Source: Firmicutes bacterium UBA5389 (GTDB taxonomy: Bacteria; Bacillota; DTU025). From it: a stretch of DNA of 12,765 nt. The notes below the pieces were generated by a model. The model did no database searches, was not told the DNA's origin, and saw nothing but the letters and a program-made list of their open reading frames with translations. The stretch is taken from assembly GCA_002409965.1 (NCBI GenBank), contig DHON01000116.1:23361-36125 (forward strand), in the 5' to 3' direction. A program made the translations under genes and the position numbers. Positions 1 to 6,793 of the stretch are shown here, piece by piece (within the stretch, counting starts at the first letter, position 1; each line of letters opens with the position of its first letter).

Positions 1-927
1 ATCAGCTACTATCCACGGGCAGTGGAGATCTACACAGACGATTGCCTGTCAAACATCAACGTGGAGGCGACCAAGGCCAATCGAATCAGGCTCGTCGTCG
101 ATTGCGGGCATGGCTTCACCGAAAGCATCCTCCCCTCGCTGCTCGCCAAGATGGGCGCCGAGGTGACCTCGCTTAACGCCATCGAACAGGAGACGAAGAT
201 GCCCAAGACCAGGCGCGAGTCGGAGCGCGCCCGCGAAGACCTGGCCTTGATAGTCAAGACCATCAGGGCCAATATGGGAATCCTCATTGATCCTCAGGGC
301 GCGCGGATGTGGGTGGCCGACGACTCCGGTCGGGTGCTCACCGATATGGAACTCGCGTATCTCGCGGCATTGCTCAGCGTGCGTTCGAAATCGTCCCGCG
401 GCGTCACGGCGCCCAGCTACATCCCAACCGTGTTCATCGAGGCCTTGACGTCCAACGGCGCCACCGTGTATCGGGCCAGATCTCACACGCGCGAGCTGGC
501 GGACCTCGCGCGCACCAGCAAGAGTGGGATCGCCTCCGACCTAGCCGGCGGATTCGTCTTCCCCTACCTGCACAACGGGATGGACGCCATGTTCGCCGCC
601 GCCAAATTGGTGGAATGGGTGTCGGCCGATTCGGCGCCGCTTTCACAGCTCGTCCAGCTGATCCCGGAACACCACCTGCTCCGCGACACGCTGCCAAGCC
701 CCTGGGAGCTCAAGGGCCAGGTGATGCGGGAGCTCCTGGGCAGGCTGGACGACCCCGGAGTGGATACATTCGATGGCTACAGAAAGACAGTGGGCGATGG
801 ATGGTACATGGTGTTGCCCGACGCCAGGCACCCATCGTTCACCATCTACGCTGAAGGGCCCACCAAGCTCGCCGCGGAGAAAATCATGGAGGAAGCCCGG
901 CGCGAACTCGCCTCGCAGATAGACTGA
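1..927 (+). CDS. Mannose-1-phosphate guanylyltransferase/phosphomannomutase-like fusion protein, C-terminal part (5' end outside window)
   Basis: The frame is open from base 1 to the TGA at 925-927, so the gene starts outside the window; a GTG at 22 has no ribosome binding site that I see and is probably internal. The 308 visible codons cover phosphohexomutase domains II to IV. Domain II shows RLVVDCGHG and the LNA...ETKMPKT stretch, typical of the nucleotidyltransferase-phosphomannomutase fusions of Bacillota. Domain III shows GGFVFPYLHNGMDAMFAA, and domain IV shows DGWYMVLPDARHPSFTIYAE. The key mutase residues are altered. The metal loop, normally DxDxDR, reads DPQGAR. The sugar loop GExSG reads ASDLAG. 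The phosphate loop RPSGTEP reads LPDARHP. Mutase catalysis is therefore unlikely from this half, and the family probably works through its N-terminal nucleotidyltransferase domain (not visible) in sugar-nucleotide supply. The fusion assignment is inferred from the C-terminal half only. Confidence 0.78.
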   Translation: MSYYPRAVEIYTDDCLSNINVEATKANRIRLVVDCGHGFTESILPSLLAKMGAEVTSLNAIEQETKMPKTRRESERAREDLALIVKTIRANMGILIDPQGARMWVADDSGRVLTDMELAYLAALLSVRSKSSRGVTAPSYIPTVFIEALTSNGATVYRARSHTRELADLARTSKSGIASDLAGGFVFPYLHNGMDAMFAAAKLVEWVSADSAPLSQLVQLIPEHHLLRDTLPSPWELKGQVMRELLGRLDDPGVDTFDGYRKTVGDGWYMVLPDARHPSFTIYAEGPTKLAAEKIMEEARRELASQID

Positions 928-953
928 GGCTCGACTGCGGCCCGTGCCTTCAT

Positions 954-961
954 CATACACT
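954..961 (+). promoter_or_regulatory. Possible sporulation sigma (SigE/SigK-type) -10 element upstream of dpaA
   Basis: The short gap before dpaA contains CATACACT at 954-961, which matches the SigE -10 consensus CATACAHT and the CATA core of SigK promoters. It lies 18 bp before the ATG at 976 and 33 bp before the preferred GTG start at 994. No good -35 element is visible 13-17 bp upstream (the sequence there is around GACTGCG), so this is only suggestive. Mother-cell expression of dipicolinate synthase genes is established in Bacillus subtilis (SigK). Confidence 0.35.
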
Positions 962-993
962 TACCTTGAGCGAGTATGAAGGAGGCGGGCCGC

Positions 994-1902
994 GTGGCCA
1001 ATTTGAGCGGGCTTTCCATCTGTGTGTTCGGCGGCGACCGTCGCGAAGTGGAACTGGTGTGCGCTCTGATCGATTCGGGGGCGCACGTGTCATGTTTCGG
1101 AACGCCTACCGAGGGTCTGCGCAGTGAGGCGGTGGTTGCTCCGAGCGCGCGCGATGCCTGCGCCGGGGCGGACGCCGTCATCCTGCCGCTGTCGGGCACG
1201 GACCTCGGCGGAAATGTCAAGATCACCTCCAGACCAGTAGCCGTCACCCGTGAACTGCTCGCCATGGCCGACTCGGCGGCCATGGTGTTCAGCGGCATTG
1301 TCCGTCCATGCCTGGCGGCGGAGTGCGCCGCCCTTGGGCTGGCGGTCGTCGACACTGGCGAAGACGACGAATTAGCCATCCTCAATTCAATCCCCTCGGC
1401 CGAGGGCGCCATACTCATGGCGATGCAGGCCACGCCGTTCACCATACACAACAGCAACTGCCTGGTCATCGGGTCGGGCCGGACTGGCTTGACCCTCGCC
1501 CGGATGTTGCATGGGCTGGGCGCTCACGTGTGGGTCGCAGCGCGCAAGGCCAAAGACAGAGCCAGAGCCTTCGAAATGGGGATGGAGCCTGTGGACTTCC
1601 CCGACCTGTCTCACTGCCTGCCGCAGATCGACATCGTCTTCAACACAGCGCCAGCCCTAGTGCTGGATCGAAGCCTTGTGTACACGCTCCGACGAACGGC
1701 GGTAATCATCGACCTGGCTTCCACGCCGGGCGGGACCGACTTCGTAGCGGCGGCCGAGCGCGGGATCCACGCCGAGCTAGCTCCTGGGCTGCCCGGAAAG
1801 GTCGCTCCGCTGACCGCCGGACGCATTCTGGCTCGGGTCATCCCCAGGATCATCGAAAACGAGTTCAGGAAGCGCGAGCGCGAACACGAGCCGGGCAGAT
1901 GA
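994..1902 (+). CDS. dpaA: Dipicolinate synthase subunit A
   Basis: This is DpaA (SpoVFA). With DpaB it oxidises a dihydrodipicolinate-pathway intermediate to dipicolinic acid, the spore-core calcium chelator, in the mother cell. The start is placed at GTG 994 because AAGGAGG (979-985) sits 8 bp before it; the ATG at 976 would place this site inside the gene. The 302 residues match the family's length. Seen are an N-terminal Rossmann-like segment (LSICVFGGDRREVEL), LNSIPSAEGA (about 130-139), the NADP loop VIGSGRTG (about 158-165), DLASTPGGTDF (about 240-250) and APGLPGKVAPLTAGRILA (about 263-280), all hallmarks of SpoVFA. The stop overlaps the next start (ATGA), which implies translational coupling to an FAD oxidoreductase instead of dpaB. 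The odd feature is this missing dpaB neighbour. Confidence 0.93.
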   Translation: MANLSGLSICVFGGDRREVELVCALIDSGAHVSCFGTPTEGLRSEAVVAPSARDACAGADAVILPLSGTDLGGNVKITSRPVAVTRELLAMADSAAMVFSGIVRPCLAAECAALGLAVVDTGEDDELAILNSIPSAEGAILMAMQATPFTIHNSNCLVIGSGRTGLTLARMLHGLGAHVWVAARKAKDRARAFEMGMEPVDFPDLSHCLPQIDIVFNTAPALVLDRSLVYTLRRTAVIIDLASTPGGTDFVAAAERGIHAELAPGLPGKVAPLTAGRILARVIPRIIENEFRKREREHEPGR

Positions 1903-3170
1903 ACGTGGTAGTTATCGTCGTCGGCGGCGGGTGGGCGGGATGCGCCGCGGCCGTGGCTGCAGCGCAGGCTGGAGCGGACGTTGTACTCCTAGAGAGAAGC
2001 AATCTCTTGCTAGGAACAGGACTGGTCGGGGGGATAATGAACAACAACGGGCGGTTCACCGCCGCCCGGGAGCTTGCGGCGATGGGCGCCGACTACCTGT
2101 TCGAGGTGATCGACCAGGTGACCATCCACCGCCGCGTGGACTTCCCCGGCCACCTGCATGCGAGCCTGTACGACGTCAACCGGGTGGAAGCCGCAGTGCG
2201 CAGGGCCCTCGTGGAACTGGGGGTCCATCTGATGCTGGAGTCGCGCGTTGTGGACGTGGAGAAGGACGGAGATCGAATAGGCCGTCTTGTGCTCTCGGAT
2301 GGAATACGAGCCCCCGCGCACTGCTTCGTTGACGCCACAGGCACTGCAGGCCCGCAGGGCAACTGCGCCCGCGTCAACGGCGGGTGCGTCATGTGCGTGC
2401 TGCGATGTCCCGCCTTCGGCGCGCGCGTCAGCATCGCCGGGAAGGCTGGGGTCAGGGAGATGTCGGGAAGCCTGTTCGAGGCGATGAGCGGCTCGTGCAA
2501 GTTACAGAAGAAGTCGCTGGCCCCGTGGCTCGTGCGCAATCTGGAAGAACGGGGCGCGCTGGTGATCCCCGTACCTCGCTACGTGCCCCGGACAGATCGG
2601 TCGGCGGCCAAAGCGTGCCAGCAATACTCGCTGCCCGAATTCTACGACAACATAGTCCTACTCGACACGGGCCATGCCAAGCTGATGGCGCCCTTCTTCC
2701 CTGTAGATCGGCTGCGGGCGATACCCGGCTTCGAGTCGGCCCTCTTTCAGGACCCATACGCAGGAGGCCGAGGCAACTCCATCAGGTTCACCGTGATCAC
2801 TCCGCACGATCTCACGATGAAAGTGGCCGGAGTGGATAACCTATTCTGCGCGGGCGAAAAGGCAGGGCTGATGGTGGGACACACCGAGGCGATCTGCACC
2901 GGCGCACTCGCCGGGCACAACGCAGTGAGGAAAGCCGTCGGCAAAGAGCCGTTGATCCTGCCCCCCTCGCTTGCCTGCGGCGACCTGCTATCCTGCATCG
3001 AGCGGTCACTGGGCTCGCCCTCGGGGCTACTCAACAAGTACACATTTGCCGGCGGCGTATACTACAGCCGAATGTATGAATCGGGCCTGTACACCACGGA
3101 TACCCGCCGCATCTCCCAGCGGGTCAAAGACGCCAACCTCACAGGCGTCTTCTCCCAACGGTTGCTCTGA
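1899..3170 (+). CDS. TrmFO/GidA-like FAD-dependent oxidoreductase coupled to dpaA
   Basis: A 423-residue flavoprotein whose ATG overlaps the dpaA stop by 4 bp. The N-terminus is a Rossmann dinucleotide fold: VVGGGWAGCAAAVAAAQAG (about 7-25), with a Glu in LLERS at the end of the second strand, typical of FAD binding. The segment YDVNRVEAAVRRALVELGV (91-109) and the following strand fit the FAD_oxidored family. The C-terminal FAD-binding part, NLFCAGEKAGLMVGHTEA then GALAGHNAVR (about 314-344), resembles TrmFO. Cysteines at 156, 163, 166 and 170 (CVMCVLRCP) form a tight cluster that could hold a redox disulfide or a metal/Fe-S site. It is not a true TrmFO by the sequences I can compare. The substrate is unknown. 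Coupling to dpaA suggests a role in dipicolinate formation or spore metabolism, as inference only. Confidence 0.82.
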   Translation: MNVVVIVVGGGWAGCAAAVAAAQAGADVVLLERSNLLLGTGLVGGIMNNNGRFTAARELAAMGADYLFEVIDQVTIHRRVDFPGHLHASLYDVNRVEAAVRRALVELGVHLMLESRVVDVEKDGDRIGRLVLSDGIRAPAHCFVDATGTAGPQGNCARVNGGCVMCVLRCPAFGARVSIAGKAGVREMSGSLFEAMSGSCKLQKKSLAPWLVRNLEERGALVIPVPRYVPRTDRSAAKACQQYSLPEFYDNIVLLDTGHAKLMAPFFPVDRLRAIPGFESALFQDPYAGGRGNSIRFTVITPHDLTMKVAGVDNLFCAGEKAGLMVGHTEAICTGALAGHNAVRKAVGKEPLILPPSLACGDLLSCIERSLGSPSGLLNKYTFAGGVYYSRMYESGLYTTDTRRISQRVKDANLTGVFSQRLL

Positions 3171-3202
3171 ACGTGGGCCGGTGCGCGCAGCGGCCGCCGC
3201 GG

Positions 3203-4039
3203 CTACCATCCGCCCTTTGCGCCGCCGCCGCCTGAGCGGCCTCCGCCGAAACCTCCGAACCCTCCGGACGAGCTGCCTCCTGAGCGACTTCCTGAGGAAC
3301 CGCCCCAACCCCCTGTGGACTTGGGCCAGCTTGTAGGGGTCCTCCAGGTCCCTGTGCGTCCCCCTCCGCCGGACCCTCGCCCGCCGGGTCCGCGAAAGCG
3401 CTTGGCAAACAGCAAGATCGACACAACGATGACGGCGAAGACGAACATGGCCAGGCCCTCCGCAAGTCCTTCAGAGGACTCCTCACCACCCGGCCCTTCA
3501 CCGGCCCTGCCCTGAAGACGGTCGGAGACCATTGTAACGGCCGCCTTGATGCCCGATGCCGGATCGCCCGCCTTGAACTCGGGAACCAGCGCCTTATCGA
3601 TCACTCTTCCCAGGAAAGAATCGGGCAACTCTCCTTCGAGGCCGTAACCGGTCTCGAACTTCATCTCCCTCTCTTCAGCAGCGATCAGCAGGAGCAGGCC
3701 ATTGTCCTTACCCGCCTCGCCGATGCCCCACGCCTCGAACAGCCGAACAGAGTAGTTGTCGATGGCATCGCCGCCCATATCAGGCACGGTTACCACCGCG
3801 AACTGCACGCCCGTGTCGCGCCAGAACGACACCAGCTGGTCTTCGATTTCACCGGGCGCCGAAGGCCCCAGCATACCCGCCATGTCGCTCATCAGACGAG
3901 GAGGATCGGGCTTCTGCGGAAGCGCCGTCTTGGCACGGGCCGGATATGCCAGCTGGGCCATGGGCGCCAAAAGCGCCACGGCAACAGCCAGAAGCCAGAT
4001 CAGGAGCCGTCTTCGATTCACGTGGTTCACGCTATTCAC
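3203..4039 (-). CDS. TPM-domain membrane protein with glycine-rich tail (YgcG family)
   Basis: A 278-residue protein with an N-terminal hydrophobic segment (about 11-31) ending in YPARA, likely a signal peptide or anchor. A TPM domain follows (about 45-175), with the diagnostic WGIGEAGKDNGLLLLIA and MKFETGYGLEGELPD stretches. Then come an acidic-glycine linker, a second membrane helix (about 195-212) and a Gly/Ser-rich tail ending in GGW, as in many YgcG-like proteins. The TPM domain would face outward and the tail would lie in the cytoplasm. The start is GTG at 4039, preceded by GGAGGG with a 7-bp gap; two later in-frame GTGs are less well placed. It lies 16 bp after lemA, so the two are surely cotranscribed. 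Pairing of LemA with TPM proteins is common, but the biochemical role is unclear; phosphatase activity is reported for plant TPM proteins only. Confidence 0.9.
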   Translation of the reverse strand: MNSVNHVNRRRLLIWLLAVAVALLAPMAQLAYPARAKTALPQKPDPPRLMSDMAGMLGPSAPGEIEDQLVSFWRDTGVQFAVVTVPDMGGDAIDNYSVRLFEAWGIGEAGKDNGLLLLIAAEEREMKFETGYGLEGELPDSFLGRVIDKALVPEFKAGDPASGIKAAVTMVSDRLQGRAGEGPGGEESSEGLAEGLAMFVFAVIVVSILLFAKRFRGPGGRGSGGGGRTGTWRTPTSWPKSTGGWGGSSGSRSGGSSSGGFGGFGGGRSGGGGAKGGW

Positions 4040-4055
4040 GTGTGTACCCTCCGTA

Positions 4056-4622
4056 CTAGAACTTCACCTCGGGCGCGATTTCAGCGCCTTCGGCCGCCTC
4101 AAACATCTGCTTCGGCACAACGCCCTTCATGCCTGCGATTATCGAGTTTGGAAAGACCCTGATATACACGTTGTACGACTGCACGGCCTCATTGTAACGC
4201 ATTCTGGCAACGGCTATCCGGTTCTCGGTACCTGACAATTCGTACATGAGCTCCGAGAAGTGCGCATCCGCCTTGAGCTGAGGGTAGTTCTCGATCACGA
4301 CCAGCAGGCGCGACAGAGCTCCCTCCATCTGGTTCACAGCCTGGGCCGTCTCGCCAACCGTTTTCGCCCCGCCAAGCTTGGCCCGGGCCTCGGCTATCGC
4401 GGTGAAAACCTCTTCCTCATGGGCAGCATAGCCCTTGACCGTTTCCACAAGATTCGGAATCAAATCGTAACGCCGTTGCAGCTGGTTCTGAACCTCAGAC
4501 CACTGAACGTTGACGTCTTCCTCCGCCCGGACTATGGAGTTGGATATTCTCACAAATCCGGAAGCCAGCAAGACCACCAAAGCCAGCAGTACGATGAGCA
4601 CCACAAGCCCAGTCTTCTTCAT
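4056..4622 (-). CDS. lemA: LemA family membrane protein
   Basis: A 188-residue LemA protein. It has one N-terminal transmembrane helix (about 4-24, LVVLIVLLALVVLLASGF) with a short cytoplasmic start. The family core follows: NSIVRAEEDVNVQWSEVQNQLQRRYDLIPNLVETVKGYA, then AIAEARAKL, ENYPQLKAD and RYNEAVQSYNVYIRVFPN. The core is a predicted helical bundle, probably outside the membrane. The length is normal for the family. A purine-rich GGGAGGGGG lies about 8 bp before the ATG. The gene is first in a two-gene unit with the TPM protein, a conserved partnership whose function is not settled. No truncation or unusual base composition is seen. Confidence 0.95.
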   Translation of the reverse strand: MKKTGLVVLIVLLALVVLLASGFVRISNSIVRAEEDVNVQWSEVQNQLQRRYDLIPNLVETVKGYAAHEEEVFTAIAEARAKLGGAKTVGETAQAVNQMEGALSRLLVVIENYPQLKADAHFSELMYELSGTENRIAVARMRYNEAVQSYNVYIRVFPNSIIAGMKGVVPKQMFEAAEGAEIAPEVKF

Positions 4623-4680
4623 GACATGCGCCCCCTCCCATTCCCTTCGGATAGTTTCAGAATGTCTGTCGGACGGCTAT

Positions 4681-4709
4681 AGAGTAACATGTACAGTCCC
4701 TGACGGCAA
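4681..4709 (-). promoter_or_regulatory. Weak candidate SigA-type promoter for lemA
   Basis: On the minus strand TTGCCG (4709-4704) and TACTCT (4686-4681) are separated by exactly 17 bp, about 60 bp upstream of the lemA start. The -35 matches 4 of 6 consensus bases and the -10 only 3 of 6, so it is a candidate only. Just upstream (4714-4739) a 12-bp word, CAGGCAGGAGGA on the minus strand, occurs twice with a 14-bp period. Confidence 0.25.
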
Positions 4710-4758
4710 CTGATCCTCCTGCCTGTGTCCTCCTGCCTGCCACCCGACCTCTGTTCCG

Positions 4759-5694
4759 CTACATGCCCGGGTCCTTCCCCACCGTGTCCGACTCCACCTT
4801 ACCCAACGGCGCCCCTCGCTTCTCCCTGGAATACAGGTAGAGAGCCGCGATGGTCGCGATATACGGCACCATCTGAGTCAGCTGCGGCGGTATCCTGGTG
4901 CTCTGCAGACTCAAGCCCAGGCCGTCGAAGAACCCGAACACCAACGACATGGTGAGTAGCCCCAGCGGACGACCTCGGGTGAGTATGATCACCGCCAGCG
5001 CGATCCAGCCGCGCCCGTTGGACATGTTCTCCGCAAACAGGGTAACATACCCGAGCGACAGGTACACCCCTGCCAGGCCGCAAAGCGCGCCCGAGATCAG
5101 TATCGCCTGAGCGCGTATCCTATCCGAGCTGACGCCCACCGAGTCCACCGCCCTCGGATCCTCTCCGGCCGCGCGAAGACGCAGGCCGTAGCGAGTGCGG
5201 TATATGTGCCATTCGATCAGGATAGCCAAGGCCAGCGTGACGTAGACGAGAAACGGATGCCCGCTGACCGCCGGCCCTATGCCCGGCAGCGCGCCGACGA
5301 GCGGAATGTGAACGCGGGGTATGGCGCGGATCATCGGCGACATGAACGCGCCCTTCACGCGGAACATCTGCCTCAGAGCATACGTAGTGCCGCCTAAGGC
5401 CAGCATGTTGATGGCCGTGCCCGTAACGAACTCGTCCGTCTTGAGGTACACGGCGAATACCGCGAACACCAGAGCGGCCGCGAGTCCTCCGGCAACGCCG
5501 GCGAACATACCCACAACCCACGAACCCGCAAGGTAACTGCCGGCCACCGCGGTGAACGCGCCGATCAGCATCATCCCTTCCATGGCTATGTTGAACACAT
5601 TGGCGTAATACGTGTACGTGCCCCCAAGCCCGGCGAGAAGCACCGGCGTGGCGGCGAGCACACTCGAACGGAGCATCTCAATGACCAGATGCAC
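4759..5694 (-). CDS. BMP-type ABC transporter, second permease (NupQ/YufQ-like)
   Basis: A 311-residue polytopic membrane protein of the BPD_transp_2 family, the shorter of two paired permeases in nucleoside-type BMP transporters. Family landmarks are NVFNIAMEGMMLIGAF near residue 33, LKTDEFVTGTAINMLALGG, the coupling-type motif RAAGEDPRAVDSVGV (about 173-187) and the GRGWIALAVIILTRGRPLG segment (about 227-245), where EAA-like contacts with the ATPase are expected. Around eight hydrophobic helices can be counted. The start is GTG at 5694, with a GGAAGGGGG ribosome binding site about 8 bp upstream. It overlaps the end of the first permease by 17 bp, so it is translationally coupled. It is the last gene of the operon; no good terminator is visible after its stop. 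Confidence 0.92.
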   Translation of the reverse strand: MHLVIEMLRSSVLAATPVLLAGLGGTYTYYANVFNIAMEGMMLIGAFTAVAGSYLAGSWVVGMFAGVAGGLAAALVFAVFAVYLKTDEFVTGTAINMLALGGTTYALRQMFRVKGAFMSPMIRAIPRVHIPLVGALPGIGPAVSGHPFLVYVTLALAILIEWHIYRTRYGLRLRAAGEDPRAVDSVGVSSDRIRAQAILISGALCGLAGVYLSLGYVTLFAENMSNGRGWIALAVIILTRGRPLGLLTMSLVFGFFDGLGLSLQSTRIPPQLTQMVPYIATIAALYLYSREKRGAPLGKVESDTVGKDPGM

Positions 5695-6793
5695 TTCGCT
5701 CGCCCCCTTCCTTGCCGCTGCTCCGACTGCCGCCGTGGCTGCCGCCGTGCGCTGTGCGGGCCGCAGCCCGCGCCCTGAGGTTCGCGGCCGCCCTGTTGAT
5801 GAGCAGCCGTGTCGATTCCCGGCTGGCTACAACGAACAGCACGATGATGGCCTGCAGCACCAGCGCGAATTCGCTGGGAACGGCAGTCTCCAGCTCCATG
5901 CCCATGGCGCCGGTCTGTATGGCCGCGAAAAACAGCGCGTAAAGCCCCGTGGGCAGCATACCGTTAGCCGCGACAATGGCGATCATCACGCCGTCCCACG
6001 CGTAGTTCGCGCCCATACCCTTGACGAACCGATGCTGCATGCCGCCCATGATCATCAGCCCGCCCGCAAGCCCCGCCAGGGCTCCGCTCATCAGCATGGC
6101 GCGGGTGAAGTTGGCTTCGTTGTCGCAGCCTCCAACGCGGGAGAACACTGAATTCTGGCCCATGGCCCTCCACTCATATCCTAGCTTGGACCTGTCCCAC
6201 ATGACCCACGTGACCACAAACGCGATGCAGGCCACGACAAACGCCGCGCTCAGACCGTCCCACATCGGCAACCAGCTGCCAGAGCCGGTCATCTTGGTCA
6301 TCGGCGAATACGTGGCGCGATCCCACATCGGCCCGGATATCAAGTAGAGAGTGAAGTAGTCCGCGATGAAGTTGAGCATCAAGGTGGTAATGAACTCATC
6401 CATGTTGAACCGTTGTCGAAGCCACGCAGCTATCCCCGCCCAGAGCGCGCCGGCGGCCAGAGCCGCCATGATCGAAAGAGGGATCATCACAGGCGCCGGC
6501 AAGTCGCAGACGATGCCGAATGCCGAGACTGCCATGGCGCCGATCAAGAACTGCCCAACTTGGCCCAAGTTCACGCAGTTGCTGCCGAATCCCACCGCAG
6601 CCGAAAGACCGGTGAGGATGAGCGGCGTGGCCTTGTTCAGGGTCGACACTATTGCGAATTTGGAAAAGAGGCTGTAAGAGAAGAGCGCCGCGTAGCTCGG
6701 CAAGGCCGGATACCCCTGAGCCCAGAGAATCACAAGACCGGCTGCAAGAGCCACCCCGATCCCGGCCAGAGCTGTAAGCGCATTCTTGTTCAT
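5678..6793 (-). CDS. BMP-type ABC transporter, first permease (NupP/YufP-like)
   Basis: A 371-residue permease of the BPD_transp_2 family. Landmarks are ATPLILTGLSAAVGFGSNCVNLGQVGQFLIGA (positions 45-76 from the ATG), FNMDEFITTLMLNFIADYF, the long extracytoplasmic segment around SGPMWDRATYSPM, YEWRAMGQNSVFSRVGGC and NYAWDGVMIAIVAANG (about 266-281). About ten hydrophobic helices are present. The C-terminal 40 residues are unusual: Arg/Ala-rich, then Gly/Ser/His-rich low complexity, probably a cytoplasmic extension. The start is ATG 6793, overlapping the ATPase stop as ATGA. The frame stays open upstream to 6844, but that part is the shadow of a GC-rich repeat in the ATPase gene and encodes an implausible Arg/Gly run. 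It pairs with the downstream permease to form the membrane channel. Confidence 0.93.
   Translation of the reverse strand: MNKNALTALAGIGVALAAGLVILWAQGYPALPSYAALFSYSLFSKFAIVSTLNKATPLILTGLSAAVGFGSNCVNLGQVGQFLIGAMAVSAFGIVCDLPAPVMIPLSIMAALAAGALWAGIAAWLRQRFNMDEFITTLMLNFIADYFTLYLISGPMWDRATYSPMTKMTGSGSWLPMWDGLSAAFVVACIAFVVTWVMWDRSKLGYEWRAMGQNSVFSRVGGCDNEANFTRAMLMSGALAGLAGGLMIMGGMQHRFVKGMGANYAWDGVMIAIVAANGMLPTGLYALFFAAIQTGAMGMELETAVPSEFALVLQAIIVLFVVASRESTRLLINRAAANLRARAAARTAHGGSHGGSRSSGKEGGERSASGH

Noticed and set aside
1308..1898. Upstream in-frame extension of the flavoprotein gene inside dpaA
   Set aside because: It lies out of frame within dpaA and gives an Arg/Gly/His-rich sequence without family similarity. 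The ATGA overlap at 1899 gives a normal Rossmann N-terminus.
3193..3203. Hairpin between the convergent flavoprotein and TPM genes as a shared terminator
   Set aside because: The stem has only 4 bp, no T-run follows on either strand, and it touches the TPM stop codon; in GC-rich DNA this is expected by chance.
5612..6151. Long plus-strand open frames opposite the transporter permeases
   Set aside because: They are antisense to well-supported membrane proteins, have no ribosome binding site and encode low-complexity sequence typical of GC-rich shadow frames.
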